DNA of 64,000 bases, taken from positions 62,001 to 126,000 of the forward strand of contig JAPEVF010000014.1 in the NCBI GenBank assembly GCA_029747585.1, given 5' to 3'. This DNA comes from Pleurotus djamor (taxonomy: Eukaryota; Basidiomycota; Agaricomycetes; Agaricales; Pleurotaceae). Shown here one piece after another: positions 33,664 through 44,897 of the stretch; the first letter of the stretch is position 1, and every line of letters starts with the position of its first letter. Made by a program: the position numbers and the translations under genes. The notes under the pieces are model-generated. The model had not been told where the DNA came from and did no database searches. It saw only the letters and a program-made list of their open reading frames with translations.

Positions 33664-35664
33664 ATACCCTGCAACAGCGTCGAACAAAGAAATAACCTTC
33701 GTCCGTGCACAGATCCACGCCGGAAAAGGGCTCGCCATTCGGCCGTCGTGCAAACACCACGAGACGTCCTTGGCGAAGGAAAATGGGCAAGCTGGCCAGC
33801 TAGAAAGGAGCAGATCAACGAAGCTAGGGAATTCATTGAGCAAAGGCGAGCTACTGAATACGGGTTTTGACGATTTGACCTCACCATCGGGGCGTATCTA
33901 GTGCTCGTCATGGTCTTCCCGTAATTTTAGTCCCTGATAAGGACGCTGATGGCCGTGAGTATTGGTTCGATACGTGAAGGCTATACCTCAAGTATTCACG
34001 CGTCGTAGTATCCTCTGCGTTGATAATGCATCATACGCTCACCACCCTGGGCTTGCCAACGGACATGATTCATGTTCATTTTGTAGGGAAAGCATCGAAT
34101 CTATTCTCACCTCGCGAAAGGTCGGAGTGCCATGATACTCATGAATGAGCGACACTGACTTCGGGCAATAGAGAGCGAATACAGAATACGATTGCAGACG
34201 TCGCTTCTCTCCACCAGAAAGGCGAGGTGCGATGTGTTGTCCTCGACCAAGGCAGTAGAGGGGGACCTCCTATCGTACCTACTGAGGTCATGGCTAAAGG
34301 CGAACGTATCGTTGTCAAAACCCTCCTCATTGATCACCACCAAAGTGATGCCTTTCCTGATGAAACCACGGTATTGAATTCCCCGCAGACAACGCAAGCA
34401 GTATTGAACATTGTTTCTAGGTCGTTTCCGCGTGCGACGCTCCGCCGGTCTGCACGTCTTCTCTCTTGACTTATTTGATATGCTATCCCCTGAACGACGC
34501 GATTCCCGAAAGGTGTGGTATATTTTTCCATGACGGCCGGACGGCTGTTGAACCTTACCACCTAGATGCGCATTCGGTGCGTTAATTGGAATTTATGGTG
34601 ATCTTGGTGCGAACACAATCAAATTCGGCGATATTGACGGTGATTGGCCTGTGAGCGCGGAAATGATACCGCTTGGCGATGCCGCAAAGAGCTTGGGCAA
34701 GAAGAAGATCAGTGACGCTGTGTCTTTGATAAACGCGCGTGAGTGTTGGTGCGTTTCACAAGGACGTGCCACTGACGAAGGTCTATGTAACCGCAGCACG
34801 GCGGACGCCAGAGTATGATGGTGAGTGTTTCGTAGTCGCCCCTCGGAATTGCGGAGCTTACGCCTTTCTAGTTGAGCTTGCGTGGAATGTCCGTCATCCA
34901 TCAGCCCTTTCTACCAACAAAACGACACGACTGACCTTGATGACTTATTTAGACGCTTCTACACGCGCAGTCCCCAGCTGATATATTGGCAAACAAAGAA
35001 CTATGCGAGATGAAAGTCCGTATTCGCGAGGAAGTCGAACGGTGTACCCATGTAGCTCCTCAGTTCTCGCAAGACGGTCAGGTAGCCCTGCTGCGCATCG
35101 ACAGCCCGTATCAAAGTTCGTAATATCTCGATGATCGAATTTACTAGCCTCTGATCGTTTCACTCTGAACAGTACATCCGTTAATTGCGACACGCTGGTC
35201 ATCAACGCTCAAAGGAAAGAAGTTGATGATGGTCATGGTACTCAATTGAAATTGATGTCATCAAAGCTGTACTTACACCTGGCTTAGGTTTCGAACCCTT
35301 CTCATCACCCGGATCCCAATGTCATATCTTTTTCATGTCGTATCACCGGGGAGAAACGAAGGCTGCCTGACAACGAGCAACCCGACCTCATATCGCTTCT
35401 CAAGATGTATGGGGAACGGACTGATGAGACCTTCATGCAGCGCGTAGGAGGAGACTTTGCAAAGGGACACAAACAAGCGACTGGCGGGATTATTTCCAAG
35501 GTTGGTTCGCCTTGCTTCGCGAAATAAAATCGCTAATTCCAAAGATTTAGGATGACTTTGAGAAATTCGTGACGGAAGGAATGAAGATTGGGTTGTCCGC
35601 GGGATCGTCTCGCAACCGCGGAGGACTCACACTTGATAATTATTTCTTGCACCAGTCCACATAG
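33664..35664 (+). CDS. DHH-family phosphoesterase (start unresolved)
   Basis: Predicted Mn2+-dependent phosphoesterase of the DHH/RecJ type. The coding frame is open from 33664 (after a stop at 33661) and reads GEGKWASWPARKEQINEARE. After an intron it gives ARHGLPVILVPDKDADG, the first metal-binding motif (D-x-D). Later exons give VRCVVLDQGSRGGPPIV, LLIDHHQSDAFPDETT (the DHH motif), VVSACDAPPVCTSSLLTYLI, and near the C-terminus DFAKGHKQATGGIISKDDF, the glycine-rich DHHA1-like end. The stop is at 35664. No ATG lies in the first frame, so an upstream exon is missing from my model; an ATG at 33605 is in another frame. Substrate could be oligonucleotides or polyphosphate. Confidence 0.8.
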
Positions 35665-36396
35665 GGGTTAGGAGTAATGATGAATGTTGGCAGTCGGACA
35701 GTCCGCTTAGTCTCGCTAGGAGGTCTTTCAGAGTTGATCCATCCCGGAGAGCTATGGCTAGCTCGTGTCGCTCCCCGCCCTGGGAAGTCCTTCAGGAGAT
35801 GCTGAGCTGTTTCTCTTCTCCTTGAATAGTGTGGTTGAGGAGACATATTGGTGCCTGCACTTGCGGTACGATCGGAAGTGCTCAAGTAATGTGTAGCGAT
35901 AAACCAACCCTGGCAGTTGATCCCAGGAAAAAAATTGCCCCATTGTCGTCTCGCTCCACACCACCTTCTCGCAGCTCAGATAAACTTCCATCTGCCTCAT
36001 CTACGAAATGTGTACAGTATACTTGTGGAGAGACGTAGGGGCAATCCAGGTGTAAGTATCCTGCAGGTGACTCCGAGTGCACAAGGTTATCCACATTTTG
36101 GAATGGAATAGACCACTCTGGTCTAGCAGACAAGTCTGCTTGCCTTGCCAAGTCCCCTACATTGCGCAAGCTGTTCAGTTTGGTGGTGCTCGGCCACAGC
36201 CAAACTAATTCGGAAACGCCGCGGGAAGTAAGACCGGAATCAAAACTTGTTGTGACGATCACCGAAGCGCCTAAGGCGCCTGTGATTACGGAAGCAAATA
36301 GTTCATACAGATGCGGAAGCATTTCCAACGCATACTTAACCGTGGCCGCCAACTTTTTCCCTCTCCCTGTTCCCATCCACATCTACATCGTCTGCG
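35665..36396. other. Spacer before the giant kinase gene
   Basis: 732 bases. The minus strand has a 166-codon open frame (35882-36382, MWMGTGRGKKLAATVKYALE..). It runs head-to-head into the kinase start, has no recognised domain, and lacks a convincing continuation. Likely the kinase promoter and leader. Confidence 0.35.
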
Positions 36397-39300
36397 ATGT
36401 CTTCCACGATGAGCTCAAACTCAAAGCGAGCAGCGGGTGCTTCATTGGCCGAAGGCGTCTCATCTGTTCCTCGTGTACACTCGCCGCTGAATCCAGCACC
36501 CCGGTCGCCAAATCCATCACCAATTCCCAACTCGGCGTCGTCGATATCGTCCTCCGCAGCGACGAGCAGGGTATTCTCTGACTCACCGAAGTCGGGACTA
36601 TTGACACCGCCGACAGCACAATCACTGCTGCCATCCCCGGTGCTGGAAGCTGAGGCACAGCAACCAGCGAGACCACGCCCGCGTGGGCAATCTACATCGA
36701 ATATCCCTCAGGCAACAGACAACGCGCAGAAATCCGTCGGTGACCAGAGCAATAGCAAACGTTTGAGCTACCCAGCGTCGCTCGCTTCCTCTGGTGTTAG
36801 ACGAGATTTATCAGCCGACAACATCGCCTCCCACGATGGACGCGACGCCAAGATCGGAAAGGCGAATTATCTATCAGAGTCTGATGTTCAGTCTCTCGGG
36901 CAGTCGCGGTCTGCACTCGCATCTCACCCACAGTCGAATCCGCGTGGTAGATCTGTTTCCATTACTCCACGTCTAGAAACCCAGCCGAAGCATGGCAAAG
37001 CCTCTAAAGGAGGGAAGAATTCGCGATCTCGCTCGCCGGATTCGTCGATAATCGAGCTGCCTGGCATGGAGGGTGTCGATGGGGTGTCGAATTCTGGGAT
37101 ACGACCAGGAGAGCCTGTTCCAGGGCATCTAGGGAGCCCACGCCTGAAACCTTCAGTATCATCATCGTCATCGCGGCCTTCTCGCAGTACTCTGGGACTT
37201 CCAGATGCCAGCCCGCGCCATGATTATCCACCGTCGTATCCACCGAAGCCCTTTGGCGAAACGACATATCGCAGTGTGACCAGTGTCGATGCCAGCCGTA
37301 GCACCGTTTGGGGAGGTGATAAGAAGTCTCCGAGACCGTGGCACGGCCCATCCCAGGCAGAAAATTTGCGCACTCCAAACATGGAAGAATGGGAGAAGAT
37401 TAGGGATGGGTCGAAGATGAAGGAAAAAGCAAAGGAGAAAAGCAAGGATATCCCAGAAGAACAAGAAGAAGGCTGGTTGGCTACTCGAAGCGTAAGTCCT
37501 TTGGGTAGAGGGTTTGACGTTATTATGCGCTGGTTGCTGATGACCCTTACAAACAGCAAGTTGCCAGTGCGGCCAAGTCCATTTTGAGTACTGCTGGCGA
37601 CGTAACCCACGAGCTGCTGGAGTTGGGGGTGGACTACTTGGGATTTGCACCCGTTCCTGGGTTGGAGACAGCTGCGAAGACTCTCTTGCAAATATGGGAT
37701 GCCCTTCAGGCAGTCGATGTGAGCTCTTGTGTTTTCGTGCCTTCCTTTTTCTTGCTTTCGCTCTCTTTTCGACGACGTGGTTCTTGACAGACTTGTTGGT
37801 GGCGTTATGATTGTCCTAATTCTTTCAACGACCCCTCATCTCATATTTCCTCCGCATTGGAATAACCCCCTCCGATCACTTTTCACGTTTATTTCGAGGG
37901 TGGTTACATATACGCCTACATGGCGATTGGGGTTTCGAAATCATTCTCTTCGCTCTTTCATAAGACCTATCTGGCCATTTCGCCGCTTCTCCCGCGTTTG
38001 CTGGTTGAATCCTGTTGGGCAATCGGGTTCTGGGCACCGAGATAAGTGGATGACGGCCGGGATTACTCGACCGTCCTCCTCTGGCAAACCCATTTACACG
38101 GATGAAGCCCATTCACTGGTTTGGGTCTGTACATCCGGAGAAGCTTGCAAAGTCTACGGTACTTATATGTACGCACTCGCCCATCCCATCGTTTGCCACT
38201 ATTCAGTTAGGACTAGAACTGGGAAAAAGCTTCATCGGTCCGATGCGACGTGATCCTTCTTTGGTGTTCTTTTCCATTCAAGTACTTGCAAGTCCCACAC
38301 ACAGACAAGACGGGCTGTTGAGCTTGTCAACCTCCGTACGTTCTCCCACATATAACGTTGTCATCAACGTCAAAGGGGACTCCCTGATGGGACGGGTGGT
38401 AAATTGAGTTCAGGGTCGAGGTGCCTTTTGCGGAGGCTCGGTACCTGACTCCGACGATCGGACCCGGGACTTCTTTGCTTTCCCTTCGAACTGTTGGACA
38501 AGGCGTTGATCAAAATGCTAACCATTCTAACAACAGCTGAACCGGATGGCCTGCCTAGGCTTGGTGCAAGACTGTGCGTCGAGTGTACTGGCCATTCGTG
38601 ATGAGATTCTCAACGCTGGGGTGTCGGTCATGGTTGAGACGGACAAACCGTTCGCTGAGCTCAATGCGTGAGTCGACCCCGCCATCGTATTTGCATCCGC
38701 TGAAATGTCTTTCTCATTCAGAGTCTTCGTAGCTGTGAAGGATATGCTCGAGTCCATCGCTGAGATGTCGTTCTTGAAGCGATATCTCAAACGCGATGAT
38801 GTTACCCGTCAAATCAATGGATGCCACAAGAAACTCGATAAAGCACTCATGCATTTCGATGTAAGCTTTCGTGTCTGTCTGACCGTATCATCTCTTTGAG
38901 GGGTCTCTCATTTTCGCTCGTGTTTGCACAGAATTCCATCATGCTTCGCGTGCTCAAGCACGTCATGTCGACAAGAGAGCACTCCGAAGAGATGCGAGTA
39001 ATGGTAGAGAAGATCTACACCAAGGAAATGTCGTCACCAGTCCTACAAAGCCACGGGATTCCGCCGTCACCATCTGCCGCCACGTCTCAGCAGTCTTCGA
39101 TCGAGCCAGGGTCAGAGGCCTGGAGTGTGATGAACGACGTTCGCACTCGCATGCGCGATGTTGACAACGCGTTTGATATGGCGGACTTGCGACGACTTAT
39201 GCAAGCGGCCCTACAGGCAGGTAGCGATGCAGAGATGATTCGTACTCTGCAAGTCGGGCGAGACAGTATGCCGGAGGCGATCAAAGCCTTACAGAGAGAA

Positions 39301-42300
39301 CTCGATCACGAGAAGGAGCGAGAGTACATGATTGCGAGTGGGAGTGCACTCACGCAACAAGGCACTTCGACTTTGATGGGAAACGACCCGAGAATTCCAA
39401 AAGTTACTAGGAGGGTCAGCGTGACCAATGTCCCCGTCCCATTGAAGGTCGATGACAAGGGAGACTTCATTCTGGAAGATGTCATCGATGTCTCAGCAAC
39501 TGAAGACGTGTTGACTCCGTCCCTCGCGTCGCCGACTCAAGTCCCTTCTGTACAGACCCCACCAGCGGAGCAGCTTCGTCGGTCTCGCACTGTCGTCAGT
39601 ATCGAAAGCGTGGAGAGTGGATCTGAAGAGCAGCCGAAGCCAAAGGACACCCTCGATAGGGAGTTCATGGAAGGCGGGTTGGATGCACTAAGAAGGATGA
39701 GCAAGGGCATTGATAAGACGTTACCTTCGTGGACCATCACCGAGTACGTCGTGGTATTGCTCTCCAAGATATCTCTTTGGTTGACCTTGGACCAGGTTCG
39801 AGATCTTTCGGGAGGAACNAAATTGGAGTGGGCTTTTTCTCGGAAGTCTACAAAGGAACCTGGAGAAACCGCACTGTCGCTATCAAGCAACTCCACCGTG
39901 GTACACCTCAGCGACCTTTCGTGCGAGAGGTCGAAATCTGGAAAACCTTGAAGCATTCCAATGTCCTCAAACTCCTCGGAGCTAGTACGCCTTCTACGCC
40001 GCCATACTTCCTTGTCAGTCCGTACATGAAGAACGGGAGCCTAGTGGAGTTTCTCAGCCGTGTTGCTCGTGGACGGGAAATTGGGGTACTGAGAGACGTA
40101 AGGAGGCTGAGTCCCATTGGCTCAGGTCTTTCAAGAGGAAGCAGCCTGTCTCGGAGCCCGAGCCCAAGTAGACGAGGCAGGGGAAGTCCTGGTGGAGGTG
40201 CTGGGATTGGCGGTTGGCGTATGCTCAGCCTACCGCCGTCGTCCAGTAGCGGCGCTTCAGGTGCTTCAGGGACTGATCCTGGACATTTGACTAACTCGGG
40301 TCTTCTCGAGCCTAATCTGGTGGGGTTCATGTACGAGATTGCGAAAGGGATGGAATATTTACACGAGAATGGGGTCCTCCATGGCGACTTAAAGGTGCGC
40401 TGTCATGCTCCCGCTGTCTCTCATGGACTGATGTTCCGTTAGGCTGCCAATGTGCTGGTTAATGACAGGCTGCACTGCGTAATCACGGACTTCGGGCAGA
40501 GCGAAATGAAGTCAGAAGCGTATCGGATGAGTGGGACTAAACAACCTCGTGCGTTTCCAAGTTCTGAGGCCTCACTTCATCACTTATTCTCCTGTCAGGA
40601 GGTACGCTGCGATGGCAAGCACCTGAGCTTATGCAAGGGGCCTCTGCACTCACCGCTCAGATGGATGTTTACGCGTTCGCCATAACATGTGTCGAGGTTC
40701 TGAACATGGGAAAACTGCCTTGGTCTCTCATGGACGACGATTCCGTTCGATACTTCGTTCTAAGTTGGTGCTCATTTTCCGCCGTTGTGTGAGTACATTC
40801 TGACTGTCATCAACAGAGGAGAACAATCGGCCGCCTTTACCAGCATCCCATTATGTCACACCTCAATTCGAAGACCTTCTTCGACAGGCCTGGCACCATG
40901 ATCCCTCTCACCGTCCCCAGTTTCACTCATTAGTTCCGAATTTCAAGCAAATGACCCAAGCATTCGCTAGGGTCGACGAAACGCTATCACCATCGATGTC
41001 TGACCAGTTCGACCTCGACCTGGATGCCAAAAAGTACCCTTCTCCAGACATGCGACCGATTTCGTTACCATTTCCTCATTCGAGTGGTCAGTTTAAAACT
41101 AAAAGCGCCGGTATCTGATATGCTCAACTATTCTCCCTCTAGGTGGTGAGCGCACCTTCGAAGCCCACAGTGTCTCGCCCGTCCCCTCAGACGATCCGTT
41201 TGACCGAGCTGCGGGTCCATTCAACTCACGCCAAGGGGTTCAGTACACGCCAACTGAGGATGACATCCATCGACACGGCGGTCCTATACGTATGCCTCAG
41301 CCTGAGCCAGCTACATTTGTGCCTCCTCGGGAGGCCTCGGATGATGATGATGATGATGTTTTCGTCAACTCGGCATCTGAAAGTCCTATCGATAATTTCT
41401 ATCATTATGAAGGATACGATACGCCGCCCCCCATCGAAGAGCGTCTCAAGCAGATTAGGAATGAGCGACGTTATCGCATGTTGCTGACCCATGACTTCCA
41501 TCCCTCTCGTGAGATGCTTTCTATTCTTGCGTTGTCAACATCATTATAGCATCATTTTCCCTTTGTAGTGACTTTGCCACTTTGGAATCCTTCTCCTGTG
41601 GCACTTGGTGCGGTCGGGTACCTGATGAAACCGCAGGGCAGTTTCGTCACCTTATTCAATGCTACAAACCCCTTAAACTCCGCTGGTCTTGATATGGCCT
41701 CACTGAAAGGTTACGGAGACTTCACCACTGGCAAGCAGCGCGATAATAAACGCCATTTGCCCCAAAGGGTACTGGACAGTCTCACGAATATCTTCAAGAG
41801 CAGTAATGAACAGTAAGTCATGCTTCTGGACCCAGTTATCTTTTCCCTTTTGAACAAACTCCCAGCGTCCGAAAATACACATTCCCTTTAAGAGCTGGAC
41901 ACCGCCACGCTTATTTATGTGCAGAAACAACTCAATATCGCTACTTTGAAGACCTTGATACCCCGAAGAAATGGTTTAAATCCAATGTCGATACAATTTT
42001 AGAGCTCTATGGTGCGCAGCATGACATTCAGAAGGAGGATCTATTCTTAGGTGGGAAGTTATTAATACACCTAAGTTATTCTTAACTGACCTTCAAACGA
42101 AGTCATTGGATCCTTAAGTGCGCCCGACTATGGACTGTTTGTGAGCCACAGCCATCCCAATGGACAGGCAGGTGACCCAATGTTGACAGTTATTGGTCGC
42201 TCATAAGACTTCTTTAGGCTCACTTCAATATCTTCGGATCTCAGAAAGCCGGTCATCCTTGGGGTCGCTTCACGACAGATACAGCATCCTCCCAAGATAA

Positions 42301-42442
42301 CGGACCTTCATATTCCGAAAGTGAGACGGCCGAGCCCCAGGTCGCAAGCAAAGTCTCCATCGTCGGCAATGGGCCCTGGGATAGCCTCTTGATCGCCAAG
42401 CTGCGATTCCGACCTGATATTGCAGAGCCGACTTCGTTGTGA
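36397..42442 (+). CDS. Large TKL protein kinase with MLKL-N-terminal-like helical bundle and unnamed C-terminal domain
   Basis: About 1,515 residues in roughly 14 exons; ATG at 36397. Residues 1-365 are disordered Ser/Pro/Arg-rich. Residues about 375-530 (LLELGVDYLGFAPVPGLETA, LLQIWDALQAVD, LNRMACLGLVQDCASSVLAI, FVAVKDMLESIAEMSFLKRY) resemble the four-helix N-terminal domain of MLKL. A linker (530-770) follows. The kinase (780-1110) has glycine loop IGVGFFSEVYKGTW, VAIK lysine, VLHGDLKAANVLV (His-Gly-Asp, not HRD), ITDFGQSEM and RWQAPELMQG. An insert rich in Ser/Gly lies in the N/C-lobe hinge. Residues about 1280-1515 form another domain (LPLWNPSPVALGAVGYLMKP; FVSHSHPNGQAHFNIFG). An N at 39819 sits in the glycine-loop exon. 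One intron (37719-38536) is 818 bases. Confidence 0.82.
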
Positions 42443-43002
42443 CCCTTCTTTTCACTGTATTTTGGAATCATCGCACAAACCTATAGTTTACATGGACAAG
42501 TAATTCACCAATGGGACTTCGCAAGGACTTGACTCTAGAATGTATACTATCTGCCACGATCATCCTTATTATCCTGCGGCGGATGAATCCTTTGTTGGTT
42601 TCCAATCCCCAATCGCGATTTTTTCTCTTTTTCCTTCCGAACCTGATTCTGTTTGCTCTCACCATCCCCGGCGGTCCTTCCACTTGATCTTGGGATCCTA
42701 AGTCCTCGGTTGTAGGCTTTACTTGTCGGCACAACCAGTCGGTGAGTTTCATGTCTGTATTTTTGGTCGAGACATTTTGCTGACTACTGGTAAATGCTTT
42801 GAATAGTCTGCCGTCTGACACGCTGTACCTCTGACGTCGGCCTGTTCTTCAGTCATTGAAGCATCGTCCTCCCTGGATTTACCAAACTAAGCGTTGGTAG
42901 CCACGATCCACCGGTAGACTTTACTCCTGAACATGAAGAAGCATAAATATTGCGGCTTGGTGGGCTACAAACAGTAGGTATCCATGGCTTTCTAACTGTC
43001 AT
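42443..43002. other. Spacer after the kinase gene
   Basis: 560 bases between the kinase stop and the next candidate start. No recognised feature. Confidence 0.4.
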
Positions 43003-44453
43003 ATGACATATCCGGTACGGAGCAATTTTGATCAGTTGGCTGCACCTCGTGGCATGCAAGCCTCCTTGCGGTACCGCAACTTCCAAGGTACTGCCTGCTA
43101 CGGTGCTTCCAATCCTTCGCTTGACATCACTAAGCGGCCTCCGGTAACCTTCTCATCTGTCATTCCATCGAGTTCTCTAGAGTTCCCTTACGAACGTGTC
43201 GGTGAAGGTCTGATATTCCACCCCGTGATGAAGAATGCGTCCACGCTCTCAAACTACNTTTTTTTTTTTATTCTGTGCCGTCGTATAGTTTGCTCCGCAA
43301 TCGTATGTGAGTCCCTTCTTTCGTCCAGATATCATCTTAAGAGCCCCTCCTTAGTGCCTCATTACGTTCTCAGCCACATCGGGGGGCCGTTATACGAACG
43401 ATGCCGCAACGCCACGGTTGGTCCAGTTTCGATCGCACACGCTGAGGAGGTGATGCTTCGACTTAGACCGATCTGTCCTTCGGTCCCGAAATTCAATCAT
43501 ACCCGCGACCACGAAACCTTGTGCAAGATTTTAGGCCGCCATATCTTCGCACTCACGTTGCAACCCTTCCTTTTTAACACATCACGCTTCCACGCAGGGC
43601 GCCGGTTGCTGAATGTTCGTATATTTACAACAGCGACGGGCATCAATCGTTTGCTCATGACGTTACTACCACAACGTTAGCCTCTCCTCCCGCGAAGAAT
43701 GCAGACTATCAAAGTTATCGAATGCAACGAGCTCCTGATCGGGAGCGTCTCGTCTGGGCCCTTTAGAGTGGCGTAAGGGAACGCCGCTCTGAATTTTTGG
43801 ATACTTCCTGGTACTGGGGTTGCAAAGTCTCAGGCACCCTTGGACGCGGTGCGTCAAATCGAGTTCTTCATCAAGACCCTGGTTGATGAATCCATGTGAA
43901 CAGGTGTTATCACATGAGGCTACAACTTACGTTCTCTTGCCACTCCAACCTCTTCCCTTACGCTACTCTGCGTACTTGCTTTCCCTACGATGCATTCGCT
44001 AAGAATCGTGAGATGTTTCGCTCGTTCTATTGGAAATACAGACTGATGAATGCCGTCTAATTTTACTCCAAGGCGCCCCTTTCGATCCCCCATTGTATAC
44101 CCACACCGAAGCCCATGTTTTTGAGCACCAAGTTCCACCACCACCAATAGCCTACCTGGCGGGCGGCCGAGAGAACAAAGTCTCTAATTTCTACCAAGAT
44201 TGGGTAAACCTCGGACAGCCGAGGTTTACCCCTGAGAAAGTCATTGAAAGGCGTGAGTGTCCCTACCATCTTGGTTGTGAGAAATCTGTTCAGTATCAGA
44301 GAGATAGCATCAAATAGGTAGGTTTCGCGGGCTAGATAACACACAACTGCAGCCCTGATCAAGTTATTACCCAGAGATAAGCGGAAGCACTTTCGACTAA
44401 AAGTTCCAAAGAAGCCGTTGGACAAGCCCCAAATTAGCCCATCCGCCGTTTAG
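43003..44453 (+). CDS. Unrecognised multi-exon protein
   Basis: No single long frame, but careful splicing of the 3' half gives one continuous protein. It runs LTAPVAECSYIYNSDGHQSF, AHDTIKVIECNELLIGSVSS, GPFRVALRHPWTRCYHMRLQ and LTFSCHSNLFPYATLRTCFP. It continues with YDAFAKNRAPFDPPLYTHTE, VPPPPIAYLAGGRENKVSNF and RPLIKLLPRDKRKHFRLKVP, to a stop at 44453. Introns used have canonical ends (for example GTAAGG..GCAAAG near 43772-43826, GTGCGT..AACAG near 43848-43902, GTGAGA..CCAAG). The 5' part (ATG 43003, MTYPVRSNFDQLAAPRGMQA) is less sure. An N at 43258 begins a poly-T run in a putative intron. I recognise no family; in-frame stops in unspliced reading are explained by introns. Confidence 0.5.
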
Positions 44454-44897
44454 GCGCAAGTCATAGAAATAAGCCTGGAGTGATCGGCCCACGAGTCCCT
44501 TCTTGCCTGTTTCGCAAATCAATGCCAGGCCATCGATCCAATAATGTCCCGCATATCACGAGTACTCAATCTTTCAGCCCAATCTCTGCCGGCCCGTTTG
44601 ATAACAAAGCCAACACGTCCCAATAGAGATACTAGATGCGAACAAGTACCTGACCTTCGGTATCCCTTTTGTTACCACTCCTACGGCGCAACCATTTTCT
44701 AACCTTTTATCGAATTAGGCAATTTCTAAACATTTATGCTCACTCCGTTAACTCTCCGAGAAGACACGGCAGGCAAATGGCTGTCTGTCACATACGAGCT
44801 CGTCAACTTCCCTCATTGCGGCCCCTGAACGTATATAAGACGCTTCGTTGATGGGTGCTCCGTTTGCCCCTCCACCTCAATAGCCAAATATCTTAGT
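44454..44897. other. Promoter region of the Gti1/Pac2 gene
   Basis: 444 bases upstream of the WOPR factor. A GTATATAAG box lies near 44830-44838, about 60 bases before the ATG. Nothing else recognised. Confidence 0.45.

Noticed and set aside
35882..36382. 166-codon minus-strand ORF head-to-head with the kinase gene
   Set aside because: No recognisable domain and no convincing continuation; it more likely overlaps the kinase promoter and leader. Kept only as a remark.
43740..43870. In-frame TAG/TGA codons suggesting a pseudogene
   Set aside because: Canonical introns of about 55 bases remove the stops and restore a continuous protein, so the gene is kept as potentially intact.
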